Under the pieces are notes generated by a model, which was not told the DNA's origin, searched no databases, and saw only the letters and a program-made list of their open reading frames with translations. Positions 62,676 to 64,000 of a DNA stretch of 64,000 nt are shown piece by piece. Each line of letters starts with the position of its first letter. Position 1 is the first letter of the stretch. Both the position numbers and the translations under genes were made by a program. The stretch comes from SAR324 cluster bacterium (GTDB lineage Bacteria; SAR324; NAC60-12): assembly GCA_015231825.1 (NCBI GenBank), contig JADGAV010000007.1, positions 126,639 through 190,638 of the forward strand, written 5' to 3'.

Positions 62676-64000
62676 TTAGGCAGGTACCAAACTATCCTTA
62701 TTTTTAAGGGACGAGTTCGCCGGCGATTTTTCAATATGCTTTCCAAGATGCAAAGACCATCCTATCAACGCAAAAAGCAGCGTCTGCGTTTCTCCATCCC
62801 GCAGACTGTTTTCAAAAACACCACCAACCATAAAACCAGCAAATCCCGCCTGCATCCCCCATAAAAGCGCTTTTTCAAAAGGAAACTGCTTTTTTGCAGC
62901 CCGGATCCAAAAGAAATTCCATTTCAAAACCGTTCCCCAAAACCAGAAGTAGCAAAGCAATCCTATCAGACCGAAGTTGAGCCAGGTTTGCAGATAGATA
63001 TTGTGAACTCCCGCAGAAGCTTTGTTGAGAAATGTATGGTGATGGTACTGTTCTCCGACAATTTTTCGATAAGCAGGCATGATTTGTTCATCATTGTTCA
63101 GTCCAATACCCAACCAGAAATGGTCTCGGATGGCTAATCCAGCCGATTCCCAGAGGAAAAATCGGTCCCGATGGTGGCGGGAAGTCAGCATACTGTCGAA
63201 ACGGGCTTTCAAGGGAGTCTCAATAGACTGCTGATAAGTATTGAAGGAGGAACCGATATTCAGGAAAGGAACTGCAGCAGTCCCTACTATGACAATAAAG
63301 ATTCCCAGAGCAATGAGCCATTTTTTCGGCAATTGGAGCGCCAGTACGGCTAAAGCGGCCAGTGCGCCCAGCCAGGCACTGCGTCCCAGGGATAAAAACA
63401 GACCGCCCAGCATACAGAAACTGCCTGCTATCATTCCCAGACGAAGCGGCCATGAATATAAAGGACGGCATCCCAAAGATAAAAAAAGAGGAAAGGCCAG
63501 CAGCAGATAATGGGCATAAGTCAAATGATGACTGAAATTTCCCTTGGCATGAAACACCCCGGTGATGAGGCCGTCAGGAGCGTATGGAGTGATTTTTTTA
63601 TGCCCTTCTCCACGAAACCAGTCCACCCCCTCGAAATATTGAACAATGCCATAAATGGAAACCAGTACGAGCATAAAAAGAAAGATTTTCAGCAATCGAT
63701 CCGACTTGATCCCATCAAAACTTTTCCAAACAACAAAAGGGAGAAAGAATCGCCAAAACTCCCGCAGGGGCGTCACCGCTTCCCAGGAAAAATCAGCAGA
63801 CAATCCTGAAATGAATGCCGAACCAATCAGGGCAAGCACAGGCCAGATCAAGGGAATCTTCAACTGCCGCCAATCTGGAAAGAAAAAACAGGCGGCAAAA
63901 AACAGAAGATACAAAGCCATAGAGACTCCGCCTACTGCAGCCATGGAAAATGTGCTGAAGAAGAATAGCGCATAAACCAGAAATCGGGCAGTTGAGGATA
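62676..64000 (-). CDS. O-antigen ligase/polymerase-like membrane protein (5' end outside window)
   Basis: A polytopic membrane protein of the Wzy_C/RfaL superfamily: about ten helices and a large periplasmic loop with SRHHRDRFFLWESAGLAIRDHFWLGIGLNN (read in parts). The GIGLNN and the later HNIYLQTWLNFGLIGLLCYFWF are hallmark segments. The first ATG in the frame is 63944, but the reading frame stays open to the window edge and begins with more hydrophobic residues (RFLVYALFFFSTFSMA), so the true start is probably outside. It polymerises or ligates surface polysaccharides from undecaprenyl carriers. Confidence 0.82.
   Translation of the reverse strand, partial: SSTARFLVYALFFFSTFSMAAVGGVSMALYLLFFAACFFFPDWRQLKIPLIWPVLALIGSAFISGLSADFSWEAVTPLREFWRFFLPFVVWKSFDGIKSDRLLKIFLFMLVLVSIYGIVQYFEGVDWFRGEGHKKITPYAPDGLITGVFHAKGNFSHHLTYAHYLLLAFPLFLSLGCRPLYSWPLRLGMIAGSFCMLGGLFLSLGRSAWLGALAALAVLALQLPKKWLIALGIFIVIVGTAAVPFLNIGSSFNTYQQSIETPLKARFDSMLTSRHHRDRFFLWESAGLAIRDHFWLGIGLNNDEQIMPAYRKIVGEQYHHHTFLNKASAGVHNIYLQTWLNFGLIGLLCYFWFWGTVLKWNFFWIRAAKKQFPFEKALLWGMQAGFAGFMVGGVFENSLRDGETQTLLFALIGWSLHLGKHIEKSPANSSLKNKDSLVPA

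Noticed and set aside
1-64000. CRISPR arrays, insertion sequences, tRNA or rRNA genes
   Set aside because: No regularly spaced repeats, transposase ORFs, terminal inverted repeats or RNA gene signatures were found by eye.

Overview
This window looks like a core chromosomal segment of a Gram-negative, probably aquatic bacterium with moderate GC content. The reasons are secreted proteins with signal peptides and lipoboxes, beta-barrel-like outer-membrane candidates, an HflK homologue, a GlnA/GlnE adenylylation pair with a sigma-54-type promoter, an O-antigen-ligase-like protein and molybdoenzyme genes. A proteobacterial or SAR324/delta-like lineage fits, but this is a guess from gene content because no rRNA is present. 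No tRNA, rRNA, CRISPR array, phage module or insertion sequence was recognised.

Layout. 1-8 kb: a polyprenyl-synthase-like protein lacking its first Asp-rich motif, a quinone oxidoreductase, a membrane methyltransferase, an MBL-fold protein, a DUF3187 outer-membrane protein, CcmB with Ppx/GppA, and a GT4 glycosyltransferase. 8-15 kb: a secreted HEAT-like protein with a degenerate ABC ATPase, STAS and HflK, a C45 Ntn-hydrolase, DeoD, and two envelope proteins. 15.6-20.4 kb: an operon of PepA, a ferritin-like (DUF455)/ATP-grasp fusion, a YbfF-like hydrolase and a small membrane protein. 20.5-25.4 kb: divergent glnA and glnE.

25.4-28.7 kb: cspA, then a tightly packed operon running leftward. 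It starts with a periplasmic TlpA-like thioredoxin-fold protein whose first redox Cys codon is an in-frame TGA, followed at the right distance by a SECIS-like hairpin. Next come an ICMT-like membrane methyltransferase, an EgtB/SenA/OvoA-type non-haem iron sulfoxide/selenoxide synthase and a DUF6122 membrane protein. This possible selenoprotein operon is the most notable find.

28.8-38 kb: DUF924, a PQQ/sorbosone-type dehydrogenase with a haem-c domain, a GT39-like membrane protein, a second orphan STAS protein, a haloalkane-dehalogenase-like hydrolase and a two-subunit molybdenum hydroxylase. 38-47 kb: rlmN, a lipoprotein lipase-like hydrolase, a YciH/SUI1 protein, fdhD, an isochorismatase-like hydrolase, moeA, a DUF1127/LysR divergent pair, and a Gfo/Idh/MocA-cupin pair. 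47-56 kb: an unrecognised 437-residue protein, a ThDP enzyme, an acidic repeat-tailed protein, an EamA exporter, and a SWIM/SNF2 pair. 56.8-61.2 kb: a three-gene signalling module (membrane-anchored NMT1-type binding protein, sensor kinase, REC-HK-REC hybrid kinase) with no transporter subunits. 61.2-64 kb: a YbdK-type carboxylate-amine ligase and an O-antigen-ligase-like protein that runs off the window.

All functions are assigned by reading motifs and recalling families. No database search was run.
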